This document shows, one piece after another, positions 5,417 to 12,662 of a stretch of DNA of 16,280 nucleotides. Below the pieces are notes generated by a model. It was not told the origin of the DNA. It made no database searches and saw only the letters and a list, made by a program, of their open reading frames with translations. Source of the stretch: Prolixibacteraceae bacterium (GTDB taxonomy: Bacteria > Bacteroidota > Bacteroidia > Bacteroidales > Prolixibacteraceae); NCBI GenBank assembly GCA_023228025.1, contig JALOCD010000101.1:1-16280 (forward strand), read 5' to 3'. The position numbers were made by a program, and so were the translations under genes. How positions within the stretch are numbered: the first letter of the stretch is position 1; every line of letters starts with the position of its first letter.

Positions 5417-8334
5417 ACTTTTACAATTTGAAAACCATTCTGCGAATTCTTGCCGGATTCACGCTGGCCCTGATTTTACTGGTTCCACAAAATGTTTCGG
5501 CACAATATTTTGTTGCGGGTCAGGATCCCGGAGGCATAAAGTGGAGACAAATCCAAACCGACCATTTTCAGATATTGTATCCAACTGATTATGAGACAGA
5601 AGGTCAGAGAGTTGCACATATTTTTGAAAAGGTTTACAACTATTCGGGGGTGACGCTTTTAAACCATCCCAGAAAAATCACGATCATACTTCATGCAAAG
5701 TCAATGAAGTCAAATGGCTTCGTGGCATGGTCGCCTTCCAGGATCGAACTGTTTCCAACGCCAAGTCAGGAGACTTATGCACAGGAATGGATTGAACAGC
5801 TTGCCACTCATGAACTTAGGCATCATGTTCAAATCGATAAAATAGAAACGGAACTTCCCGCTATTTTCAAAATTTTGTTGGGCGAACAAGCTGCATCCAT
5901 TGTCATTGGGGCCTATTTGCCCTTTTGGTTCCTGGAAGGGGATGCTGTAGTTACAGAGACCGCATTGAGCCCAACCGGTCGTGGCAGGGTGCCATCCTTT
6001 ACCATGGAATTAAAGGCGCAAGCCGATGAAAAAGGCATCTACAGTTTCGACAAGGCCTATCTTGGATCCTACAAAGATTACATACCTGATTATTATCAAC
6101 TTGGTTATCAGATGGTTTCTAATATAAGGAACCAGAATGGGGGAGAGGTTTGGGGAAAAGTTTTGCACCATATTGCTAAAAATCCACTCGGATTCAATTC
6201 ATTGTCGAAAGGTTTGAAACTGGCTACAGGAAAAAATCAGGATGAGCACTATCGGGAGATCATGAATAACCTGAAGAACACGAATCCATTTAAGCTTAAT
6301 AATCAAGAAGATGCAATACTTTCAGGCAGGAGAATGGTTGGACCTTCAAACGAATACATTAGTTATCGGTATCCCCATTTTTTGAATGATTCTTCGGTTG
6401 TGGCGCTAAAAACTTCATTGGGACATATTCAGGCGCTGGTACTGATTGATAAAAATCAAAACGAAAGAAAATTGTTCTCTCCCGGATTTATTCTGGAAGA
6501 ATCAATGAGCGTTTCCAATGGTAAAATCGTATGGATCGAATCCCAGCCGGATTTGCGTTGGACACACCGCGACAAATCACTTCTCCGGATCCTAAACATT
6601 CAAAGCGGGCAACTGACTGAAAAAATATTTGCAGATAAGCTCTTTGCCCCGGAGTTTTCGCCGGATGGGAAATGGATTTCGGTTGTAAAGCTCGATGAAT
6701 TGAACCACTCATCCGTGGCCGTGTTGGATGCAGGTAATTATAAAACAACGCAGGTTTTTAGGGCCAATGAGAATCATTATTATCTAACCCCCTCATGGTC
6801 AACAGATGGCCATTCAATCTATGCAATTGACCTTGGTGCCAAAGGCAAATCGATCGTTCGGATCAATCTTGCCAATGGAGAAAAAGCGCAAGTCACAGAT
6901 CCGGTGTTTGGTGAGGTTAAAAAACCGGTTCAATGGAACAATTACCTCCTCTATACGGCCAATCAAACAGGTAAATTTGAAGGCTTTGCCATTGATCTTA
7001 ATACAAACATGCGTTATCTGATTGTTACGGCCAAATACGGCATCAAAGACCTCCAGTGCTCAGGTGGTGGCAATAACTTAATCTTCGCGGATTATTCGGC
7101 CAATGGCTATAAAATGGCCACCAAAGTAGTGAATAGGGGTTTGTGGAAAGAAATTGATTCCCATTCATGGTTTCAGGATACTTTGGCAAACAAATTGACC
7201 GCTCAGGAAAAGGGTGCTATTGATTTTTCGAAATTGGATACAATCCGATATACTAGTCAAAAGTATGTGAAATTCAAGAACCTTATCAACATTCACAGTT
7301 GGTCGCCGGTATACGTTGATCCGGACAATTCAACTGTAAATATGGGTTTTTCAGTTATTTCACAAAATAAACTCACAACTGCAATCACACAATTTGGTTA
7401 CAACTACTCATCGGTCAACCAGGCCGGGAAATGGGTAGGCAAATTCGAATATTCGGGTTGGTATCCCATTTTGAGGATTTATGGCGATTATGGCAGGGAA
7501 AGTTCAAAATATTACCAGATCAACAAGCATTACAGCACAAGAAATGTGCTCATCGGTCAGGACACGGTTGCAGTCCCCTATACGCAAAAGGTATTGAATA
7601 CACACTTCGACGCACTCATTCCATTTAATTTTTCGCGCGGAAAAATGTTCCGAATGGTAGAGCCTGAGATTCAGATTGGCTATTCGCATTACTGGCAGGA
7701 TCCGTCAACTCCCTCAATGATTTTCAGAGGAAGCTATATACCGGTAAGCTACAGGCTTTATTTACACAACATTATGCAACAGAGTACCCGGGATATTCAG
7801 GCAAAGTGGGGGCAAATTGTTGATTTGCAGTTCAGGCATACACCATTTGGAGACAAGCGACTCGGTAATATAGTATCTGCAGAGGGCACCTTCTACTTTC
7901 CGGGACTTATAAACAACCAGGGTATCCGGATTTATACCGGGTATCAATTAAAAAAGTCATCCAACACCTATTTCAGTGATTTGATCTATTATCCCAGAGG
8001 TTATACCAGCGTTGACAACAATGCCCTGACGACCATCCGGAGCGATTATGTGCTTCCTGTACTCTCTCCTGATTGGCATATCTGGCATCTGTATTATTTG
8101 AAACGGATCACCATGAGGATTTTTTATGACTATGCCCAAATTTCCATTCCTATTCACCAGACAGCCAATACATTAAATAAGTCGCTAAGTTCAACCGGAG
8201 CCGAACTGGTTACAGAATGTCATTTTCTAAGATTTATCGCACCATTCAAATTAGGAGTCAGGGAATCCTATTTAATTGAATCCGGACAGCTCTCTTCAGA
8301 ATTCCTTCTTTCTGTCAACTTCAAAGGAATGTAG
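5374..8334 (+). CDS. Outer-membrane protein: HExxH metallopeptidase-like domain, TolB-like propeller, beta-barrel
   Basis: The longest ATG form is 986 residues, and I recognise three parts. Residues 58-250 resemble a gluzincin (peptidase MA-like) domain with HELRH at 146-150 and the likely third zinc ligand Glu188 in LEGDAVVTE. About 325-600 contains PD40/TolB-like blade motifs (FSPDGKWIS 428-436, WSTDGHSIY 475-483). About 640-986 alternates like a beta-barrel, with an Omp85/surface-antigen-like stretch around YPRGYTS (873-879). A signal sequence ends near VSA-QY (41-45). The start is uncertain: ATG 5374, ATG 5389 or TTG 5428 are in frame, and TTG 5428 gives the most typical signal peptide. 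The domain order implies an export-dependent protein anchored in the outer membrane. Peptidase activity is inferred, not shown, and the substrate is unknown. The C terminus ends in Met rather than an aromatic residue. Confidence 0.8.
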   Translation: MVKHSMFAFAFTRLNFYNLKTILRILAGFTLALILLVPQNVSAQYFVAGQDPGGIKWRQIQTDHFQILYPTDYETEGQRVAHIFEKVYNYSGVTLLNHPRKITIILHAKSMKSNGFVAWSPSRIELFPTPSQETYAQEWIEQLATHELRHHVQIDKIETELPAIFKILLGEQAASIVIGAYLPFWFLEGDAVVTETALSPTGRGRVPSFTMELKAQADEKGIYSFDKAYLGSYKDYIPDYYQLGYQMVSNIRNQNGGEVWGKVLHHIAKNPLGFNSLSKGLKLATGKNQDEHYREIMNNLKNTNPFKLNNQEDAILSGRRMVGPSNEYISYRYPHFLNDSSVVALKTSLGHIQALVLIDKNQNERKLFSPGFILEESMSVSNGKIVWIESQPDLRWTHRDKSLLRILNIQSGQLTEKIFADKLFAPEFSPDGKWISVVKLDELNHSSVAVLDAGNYKTTQVFRANENHYYLTPSWSTDGHSIYAIDLGAKGKSIVRINLANGEKAQVTDPVFGEVKKPVQWNNYLLYTANQTGKFEGFAIDLNTNMRYLIVTAKYGIKDLQCSGGGNNLIFADYSANGYKMATKVVNRGLWKEIDSHSWFQDTLANKLTAQEKGAIDFSKLDTIRYTSQKYVKFKNLINIHSWSPVYVDPDNSTVNMGFSVISQNKLTTAITQFGYNYSSVNQAGKWVGKFEYSGWYPILRIYGDYGRESSKYYQINKHYSTRNVLIGQDTVAVPYTQKVLNTHFDALIPFNFSRGKMFRMVEPEIQIGYSHYWQDPSTPSMIFRGSYIPVSYRLYLHNIMQQSTRDIQAKWGQIVDLQFRHTPFGDKRLGNIVSAEGTFYFPGLINNQGIRIYTGYQLKKSSNTYFSDLIYYPRGYTSVDNNALTTIRSDYVLPVLSPDWHIWHLYYLKRITMRIFYDYAQISIPIHQTANTLNKSLSSTGAELVTECHFLRFIAPFKLGVRESYLIESGQLSSEFLLSVNFKGM

Positions 8335-8410
8335 TTTTTACGGGATTCTCACCGACTTAGCTTGACGGCAAGGCTAATTCACCAACACCAAATGCCTCCT
8401 CAATTATAAG

Positions 8411-8422
8411 TTACTTTTGTAA
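8411..8422 (+). promoter_or_regulatory. Palindrome TTAC-TTTT-GTAA containing a -7-like box
   Basis: TTACTTTTGTAA is a perfect TTAC-N4-GTAA palindrome and contains TACTTTTG, a TAnnTTTG match on the plus strand. No TTG is seen at the -33 distance. It may be a promoter element, a repressor site, or both; any transcript would start near 8425, with over 350 nt before the next recognised gene. Confidence 0.4.
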
Positions 8423-8680
8423 TAGCCAAAATCAACATTTTTTCGACTTAATTTGTCGTTAAAAATATATTCATAGAGTAGTTATTATCAATCAAATACA
8501 TATTTATATTAAATTAAAAGATAAAGATAAATGTTTACACATGGAAACAATTGTGTGCAAACAATCAAATTACCAGAAAATATTCATAATAAAACAATCA
8601 TTATCAGTAATTTAAGTAATTTAATTAAACAAATGAATTACGATTGAAAATCTTCAATAGAACAATACACTTTATAATTG

Positions 8681-8696
8681 AATTACAAATGTAATT
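8681..8696. promoter_or_regulatory. Palindrome AATTAC-AAAT-GTAATT, candidate operator
   Basis: This is a 6+6 bp inverted repeat with a 4-bp spacer, 92 bp before the start codon of the helix-turn-helix regulator and 42 bp before its -33 element. The core TTACAAATGTAA recurs exactly inside pyrK at 9609-9620. Its position fits an autoregulatory operator; binding is inference. Its reverse complement also contains a -7-like TACATTTG. Confidence 0.45.
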
Positions 8697-8738
8697 AACG
8701 AGGTATTGCTATTTGTAACATCATTTTGTTGCGGTCTA

Positions 8739-8769
8739 TTGTAATTTGTAATTAGAATTGTTACATTTG
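8739..8769 (+). promoter_or_regulatory. Promoter of the helix-turn-helix gene
   Basis: A -33 TTG (8739-8741), a 20-nt spacer and a -7 TACATTTG (8762-8769) form a full Bacteroidota-type promoter. The start codon is 19 nt past the -7 box, so the leader would be short. The half-site GTAATT (twice) and TTAC overlap the promoter, which would let a bound repressor block it. Confidence 0.75.
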
Positions 8770-8788
8770 TGCAAAGTGAATTATTGTT

Positions 8789-9376
8789 ATGAAAGACCGA
8801 ATCGTTCAATTTCTGGTTTCCGAGAAGATCTCACCGGCCGAATTTGCTGATAAGATTGGGGTTCAACGATCAAGTATGTCCCATATTTTAAATGGCCGAA
8901 ACTACCCCAGCGCTGCATTTATTCAGAAGATGCTACAGGTGTACCCAAACCTCAATTCACGCTGGTTAATGATTGGAGACGGGGAAATGAGTTTAGCGCA
9001 TTCTGGAGTAACCGCCTCTTCTTCTTATCCGGAGCCTAATCAAAGCAAGGAAGATGAGTTACCATTGTCACAGCAGCCGATGATTCAAAATCATCTTGTT
9101 GAGCCTGTTGAGCAGGGTTTATTTCAGGAGGCCTTATTTGAAGCAAAAGGGGATAATCATTCTGCTATTCCATTCATGGAGATTAAAAAGCCTACGGTTG
9201 AACCGGTTAGTGAAAATACTCGTCAAATCCCGGATGAATCAGAATATGGAACCAAATTGGATCAAAATATAAACCAGGCGCCAACCAATCAGGATGTTAC
9301 CAATCAAGATAAGGAAATTGAACAAATTCTCTTCTTTTACAAAGACAAAACTTTCAACGTTTACCGGCCTTCCTAA
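8789..9376 (+). CDS. Helix-turn-helix (XRE-type) transcriptional regulator
   Basis: This 195-residue protein has an N-terminal DNA-binding domain (about 1-68) of the Cro/CI type: helix SPAEFADKIG (15-24), turn, and recognition helix QRSSMSHILNGRN (26-38), followed by the family-like WLMIGDGEMS (59-68). Residues about 70-170 are rich in Q, E, N, S and P and probably disordered. A short hydrophobic/aromatic tail (EIEQILFFYKDKTFNVYRP, about 176-194) looks like a conserved C-terminal strand pair, perhaps for self-association. ATG 8789 follows a strong promoter at a short distance. It lies 47 bp before pyrK on the same strand, so read-through or regulation of the pyrimidine genes is plausible but not shown. 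Nearby TTAC-N4-GTAA palindromes are candidate binding sites. Confidence 0.85.
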   Translation: MKDRIVQFLVSEKISPAEFADKIGVQRSSMSHILNGRNYPSAAFIQKMLQVYPNLNSRWLMIGDGEMSLAHSGVTASSSYPEPNQSKEDELPLSQQPMIQNHLVEPVEQGLFQEALFEAKGDNHSAIPFMEIKKPTVEPVSENTRQIPDESEYGTKLDQNINQAPTNQDVTNQDKEIEQILFFYKDKTFNVYRPS

Positions 9377-9388
9377 ACCTATTTTGGC

Positions 9389-9396
9389 TATATTTG
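9389..9396 (+). promoter_or_regulatory. Candidate -7 box upstream of pyrK
   Basis: TATATTTG matches TAnnTTTG and sits in the short gap after the regulator gene, ending 27 nt before the ATG at 9424. No TTG is found at the -33 spacing. It favours the 9424 start over TTG 9394, which lies inside the box. Confidence 0.4.
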
Positions 9397-9423
9397 TGCA
9401 TTACTCCAATGCAATTTTTACGG

Positions 9424-10203
9424 ATGAAAAAATCAGTGCAGAACCTTAAGGTTGTTTCAAATCAAAGGCTAAACAAAGACCATGCACTTCTGGAATTAAA
9501 GTCTGAGGTTCTTTTGGAAGGGATACTTCCCGGACAGTTTGCCAATATTTTGGTTGATAAATCACAAAATGTATTTCTGAGACGGCCCTTTTCAATTTTT
9601 CAAGTTGATTACAAATGTAATTCCATTTTTATTTTGATTAAAGGAATAGGAGGGGGTACCAGGGCATTGTCTAAAAGTTTGGTTGGGGAAACACTCAGCG
9701 TCATCTTTCCGCTGGGAAGAGGCTACACATTCCCTGAGAAGAAATCTAAAGTTCTACTTGTTGGTGGTGGGGTTGGAATTGCCCCGTTGATGCTTTTGGC
9801 CACCATGTTAAAACAAAGCAATCACCAAATTGAAATATTGCTTGGTGCAAGGACCGGCGAAGATCTGGTTGAATTGGGGAACTTTGCAAAGTATGGAACC
9901 GTTCATACAACTACCGAAGATGGAAGCCATGGAACAAAGGGATTTGTGACCAACCATGCCCTATTTGGTGACGAATTAAAAAGCTTTGACAGGATATATA
10001 CATGTGGTCCGGAGCCAATGATGAAGGCTGTTGCCAGGCTTGCATATCAGAACGATGTTGATTGTGAGGTATCCCTGGAGAATACTATGGCATGTGGCTA
10101 TGGTGTCTGCCTTTGTTGCGTTACAGAAACGACCGGAGGACACCGGTGTGTTTGTACAGACGGACCTGTATTTGATATAAAACAGTTAAAATGGCAGAAT
10201 TAA
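9424..10203 (+). CDS. pyrK: Dihydroorotate dehydrogenase B, electron-transfer subunit
   Basis: This 259-residue FAD and [2Fe-2S] protein passes electrons from the FMN subunit PyrD to NAD+ in the fourth step of pyrimidine synthesis. It shows the ferredoxin-reductase layout: FAD-binding RRPFSIF (53-59), the GGGT segment (76-79), the NAD-binding VGGGVGIAPL (113-122) and CGPEPMM (194-200). The C-terminal iron-sulfur site has Cys224, Cys229, Cys232 and Cys244, with the family sequence C-x-DGPVF after it. I start at ATG 9424; ATG 9409 and TTG 9394 are also in frame but add residues without similarity. It overlaps pyrD by 13 bases, as expected for subunits made in equal amounts. A perfect TTAC-N4-GTAA palindrome lies within the coding sequence at 9609-9620. 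Confidence 0.95.
   Translation: MKKSVQNLKVVSNQRLNKDHALLELKSEVLLEGILPGQFANILVDKSQNVFLRRPFSIFQVDYKCNSIFILIKGIGGGTRALSKSLVGETLSVIFPLGRGYTFPEKKSKVLLVGGGVGIAPLMLLATMLKQSNHQIEILLGARTGEDLVELGNFAKYGTVHTTTEDGSHGTKGFVTNHALFGDELKSFDRIYTCGPEPMMKAVARLAYQNDVDCEVSLENTMACGYGVCLCCVTETTGGHRCVCTDGPVFDIKQLKWQN
9608..9621. promoter_or_regulatory. Palindrome ATTAC-AAAT-GTAAT inside pyrK
   Basis: Its core TTACAAATGTAA is identical to that at 8683-8694 upstream of the regulator. It encodes part of Asp-Tyr-Lys-Cys-Asn, so coincidence is possible, but the exact recurrence about 0.9 kb away suggests an intragenic operator. Confidence 0.3.
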
Positions 10204-11102
10204 ATATCGATATAGCCGGACTCAAACTCAAAAATCCGGTGATGACCGCATCCGGAACGTTTGGTTTTGGCGTTGAGTTTGATGATTTTTTTGATTTAAA
10301 TAGCCTGGGAGGCTTTGTCGTCAAAGGGACTACCCTTCATCCGCGACAAGGAAATGCCTATCCCCGGATGGCGGAAACTCCCTCTGGGATGCTTAATGCG
10401 GTGGGGTTACAAAATGGTGGGGTTAAATATTTTGCAGAGAATATCTATCCGCGTTTGCTCGTCTACAATACCAATATCTTGGTCAATGTTTCGGGATCCA
10501 CTGTCGAAGAATATATTGCCTGTGCCGAACAAATTAATGAGCTTGACCATATTGCAGGTATTGAACTCAATATTTCGTGTCCAAATGTGAAGGAGGGTGG
10601 TATGGCTTTTGGTACCAGCTGTCCTGCAGCAGAAGCAGTGGTAAAAGCAGTCAGAAAGGTCTACAACAAACCTTTGATGGTCAAGCTTTCACCCAATGTA
10701 ACCGATATAACTGAAATCGCACTTGCGGTGGAGGCTAGTGGTGCAGATAGTATCTCTCTGATTAATACCATTCTGGCCATGGCCATTCATGCGGAAAGCA
10801 GAAAACCAGTACTTTCCACTGTCACAGGAGGACTATCCGGTCCGGCTGTTAAACCCATCGCGCTCAGGATGGTTTGGCAAGTATCCAAGTCTGTTAAAGT
10901 TCCGGTTATTGGAATGGGTGGAATCATGAATGCAACGGATGCCATCGAATTTTTCCTGGCAGGAGCCTCTGCCATCCAGGTTGGTACTGCAAATTTTATC
11001 GATCCCATGGCTTCCCAGCATATTATCGCAGGTATTAACAATTATCTTGATAGACACAATTTTAAATCTATCAAAGAGATCATCGGTGGTTTACAATTGT
11101 AA
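10191..11102 (+). CDS. pyrD: Dihydroorotate dehydrogenase, catalytic subunit (class 1B)
   Basis: This 303-residue FMN enzyme oxidises dihydroorotate to orotate and works with PyrK as a heterotetramer using NAD+. It is a single TIM-barrel without the N-terminal membrane helix of class 2 enzymes, so it is soluble. Visible family signatures are the N-terminal ASGTFGFG (20-27), Lys45 in VVKGTT, the active-site loop NISCPN (127-132) with catalytic Cys130 (class 1 uses Cys), Lys165 in MVKLSPN, the GGLSGPAVKP segment (213-222) and the phosphate-binding GMGGI (241-245). The adjacent pyrK and the Cys base make 1B the best subclass. Its start lies inside the end of pyrK, and its stop codon overlaps a perfect palindrome (11091-11102). 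Confidence 0.96.
   Translation: MAELNIDIAGLKLKNPVMTASGTFGFGVEFDDFFDLNSLGGFVVKGTTLHPRQGNAYPRMAETPSGMLNAVGLQNGGVKYFAENIYPRLLVYNTNILVNVSGSTVEEYIACAEQINELDHIAGIELNISCPNVKEGGMAFGTSCPAAEAVVKAVRKVYNKPLMVKLSPNVTDITEIALAVEASGADSISLINTILAMAIHAESRKPVLSTVTGGLSGPAVKPIALRMVWQVSKSVKVPVIGMGGIMNATDAIEFFLAGASAIQVGTANFIDPMASQHIIAGINNYLDRHNFKSIKEIIGGLQL
11091..11102. promoter_or_regulatory. Perfect palindrome TTACAATTGTAA at the pyrD stop
   Basis: All 12 bases are self-complementary, and flanking GGT and AACC extend the symmetry with a two-base bulge. There is no T-run after it. A near match, TGACATATGTAA, follows at 11134-11145 ahead of the serine hydrolase. It may be an operator of the same type as those at 8411, 8683 and 9609, or a weak RNA hairpin at the operon end. 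Confidence 0.4.
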
Positions 11103-11156
11103 TTAACCTCCTGAACAAAATTAACTCCTTTGTTGACATATGTAATTCACATTTGT

Positions 11157-12446
11157 ATGCGTTTTAATTTTATTCGATTAACTTTTGTTACTCTTCTTTT
11201 CCTGCTTATACCTGCATTTTATGGTTTTCATCCTCAAAATCTGCGCAAAAAGATCGCATTGTTGGAGAACCAACGAATTAATAAGCTGATAATTAAAAGA
11301 ATAGTTCAGTCTGAAAATACAGATTTACTCGACAGGAGTTTTGAAAGGTTCAGGGAACAAAATCTTTTAAAGGGATTGGCTGTTGCCATAGTTAAAGACG
11401 AGCGGCTTATTTTTGCCAAGGGATATGGATACGCTGATGTTGAAGCAAAAATCCCGGCATCACCAGAACAACTCTTTAGAATTGCCAGTGTTTCGAAATT
11501 GATCACCTCAGTAGCCATCATGAAACTGGTTGAGAGTGGAAAAATCACGCTAGAGAGTAAGGTCTTTGGAAAATATGGAATTCTAAACGACGAAAAATTG
11601 GGTCAAATTAAGGATAACAGATTGGAAAGCATCACAGTACGCAATCTTTTGAATCATTCCGGCGGATGGACGCAGAGATATGGGGACATTGCGTTTCTTC
11701 CAAAAATTGTTTCCGAACAGACAGGTGATCCTATGCCATTAAATATTAATTCCTATTTAAAGTTTGTGACTGCCAAACGTCTGCATTTTGAACCGGGCTC
11801 TTCCAGCGCCTATTCAAATCTTGGGTACATGATCCTTGGAGAAGTTGTGGCACGAGTCTCTAAAACCAGTTATGAAAAATTTGTGAAAGAAAATGTTCTT
11901 AAGCCTGCACATATATATGACATGCAACTTGGGGGCAGTTTTGAAAACGAAAAGCTTCTGGAGGAGGTTCGGTATTATCAACCGGAGGATGCGCAACCGG
12001 TGGAAGCCTACGATGGCAGCGGACGCATGGTACCGAAGATATATGGAAGTACAAATATGGCATTGTTGGGATCTGCAGGCGGTTGGATTGCCTCTCCTGT
12101 CGATTTGATGAAGCTTCTGGTGGTCATTGACGGAGATTCTCGGACAAAAGATATCCTTTCTGCGAAAAGTATTGCCCTAATGACCCATGTGGATGAGAAA
12201 GGCTTGGATCCATTGGGCTGGCGAAGTACCAATGAGAATGGCGAATGGTGGAGGACAGGAACACTTCCCGGCTCTTCGGCACTTGTAAAGCGGGAACCCA
12301 ATGGGATTTCCTGGGTTATGATCACCAATACCAGCAACTACAAAGGTCCGCATCTCGCTATTGAAATGGATCGGATTATGTCGGCAACAGTTCGGAAAAT
12401 GAACAAATGGCCGGATTATGACCTGTTTAAATTTTTCCCGAAATGA
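11157..12446 (+). CDS. Secreted beta-lactamase-fold serine hydrolase
   Basis: This 429-residue protein belongs to the class C beta-lactamase/DD-peptidase/esterase superfamily. It has a signal peptide (basic start, hydrophobic about 8-22), so it acts in the periplasm or is lipid- or surface-linked. The catalytic elements are Ser111-Val-Ser-Lys114 (SxxK), Tyr219-Ser-Asn221 (YxN) and the third motif as Arg366-Thr-Gly (RTG, followed by TLPGSS) in place of KTG or HTG. The family includes D-alanyl-D-alanine peptidases, esterases and amidases; true beta-lactamase activity should not be assumed. I start at ATG 11157, which begins a clean signal peptide; an in-frame TTG at 11130 would add nine unlikely residues. 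It sits 54 bp after pyrD but looks functionally unrelated. Confidence 0.88.
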   Translation: MRFNFIRLTFVTLLFLLIPAFYGFHPQNLRKKIALLENQRINKLIIKRIVQSENTDLLDRSFERFREQNLLKGLAVAIVKDERLIFAKGYGYADVEAKIPASPEQLFRIASVSKLITSVAIMKLVESGKITLESKVFGKYGILNDEKLGQIKDNRLESITVRNLLNHSGGWTQRYGDIAFLPKIVSEQTGDPMPLNINSYLKFVTAKRLHFEPGSSSAYSNLGYMILGEVVARVSKTSYEKFVKENVLKPAHIYDMQLGGSFENEKLLEEVRYYQPEDAQPVEAYDGSGRMVPKIYGSTNMALLGSAGGWIASPVDLMKLLVVIDGDSRTKDILSAKSIALMTHVDEKGLDPLGWRSTNENGEWWRTGTLPGSSALVKREPNGISWVMITNTSNYKGPHLAIEMDRIMSATVRKMNKWPDYDLFKFFPK

Positions 12447-12460
12447 ACATTCCAATGTTC
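12445..12460 (+). terminator. Possible weak terminator hairpin after the serine hydrolase
   Basis: GAACATT (12445-12451) pairs with AATGTTC (12454-12460), overlapping the stop codon. The sequence after it is T-rich (taattgtttgtt) but not a clean T-run, so termination is uncertain. Confidence 0.35.
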
Positions 12461-12610
12461 TAATTGTTTGTTATGTATGGTATTGATTCTGCCAAAATGT
12501 AGTTTTCTTGCTAAGTGAAAGAATAAATTTCCTCCTAAAGAGCGCTTATCCGCGTAATATCCATATTCTGGAAATAGAGTGTTACCTTATGATAGTTCTT
12601 GCGTATATCA

Positions 12611-12645
12611 ACCCGATGAGTGGATGCAAATGCTCATTTATGGGT
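12611..12645 (+). promoter_or_regulatory. Possible stem-loop in the leader of the E2 gene
   Basis: ATGAGT (12616-12621) pairs with GCTCAT (12632-12637, one G-T pair), and outer ACCC/GGGT (12611-12614 and 12642-12645) can extend it across an internal loop. It ends 17 nt before the E2 start codon. No T-run follows. I found no convincing TAnnTTTG promoter in this 216-bp gap. Confidence 0.3.
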
Positions 12646-12662
12646 AAATTAATTAAATAAAT

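Larger units (their letters stand above)
8335..8788. other. AT-rich intergenic region with regulatory features
   Basis: These 454 bases contain no recognisable protein gene and are strongly AT-rich. Near the left end a small hairpin (8357-8377, stem TTAGCTTG/CAAGgCTAA with one bulge) could help end the upstream operon but lacks a T-run. A palindrome containing a -7-like box lies at 8411-8422, an imperfect inverted repeat GTTTACACA/TGTGTGCAAAC at 8533-8562, a second palindrome at 8681-8696, and the promoter of the regulator gene at 8739-8769. A 38-codon frame (8531-8647) resembles no family I know. Confidence 0.6.

Noticed and set aside
8357..8377. Hairpin after the outer-membrane protein gene as a terminator
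   Set aside because: It has a bulge and no following T-run, so it is described only as part of the gap.
8531..8647. 38-codon plus-strand frame in the AT-rich gap
   Set aside because: No family resemblance and no promoter at a suitable distance, and short frames are common by chance; mentioned only within the gap annotation.
9394..9423. TTG start for pyrK at 9394
   Set aside because: The TTG is part of a -7 box and the extra ten residues are unlike the family; ATG 9424 is preferred.
12008..12337. 109-codon minus-strand frame
   Set aside because: Complement of the serine hydrolase, with no independent start signal or known motif.
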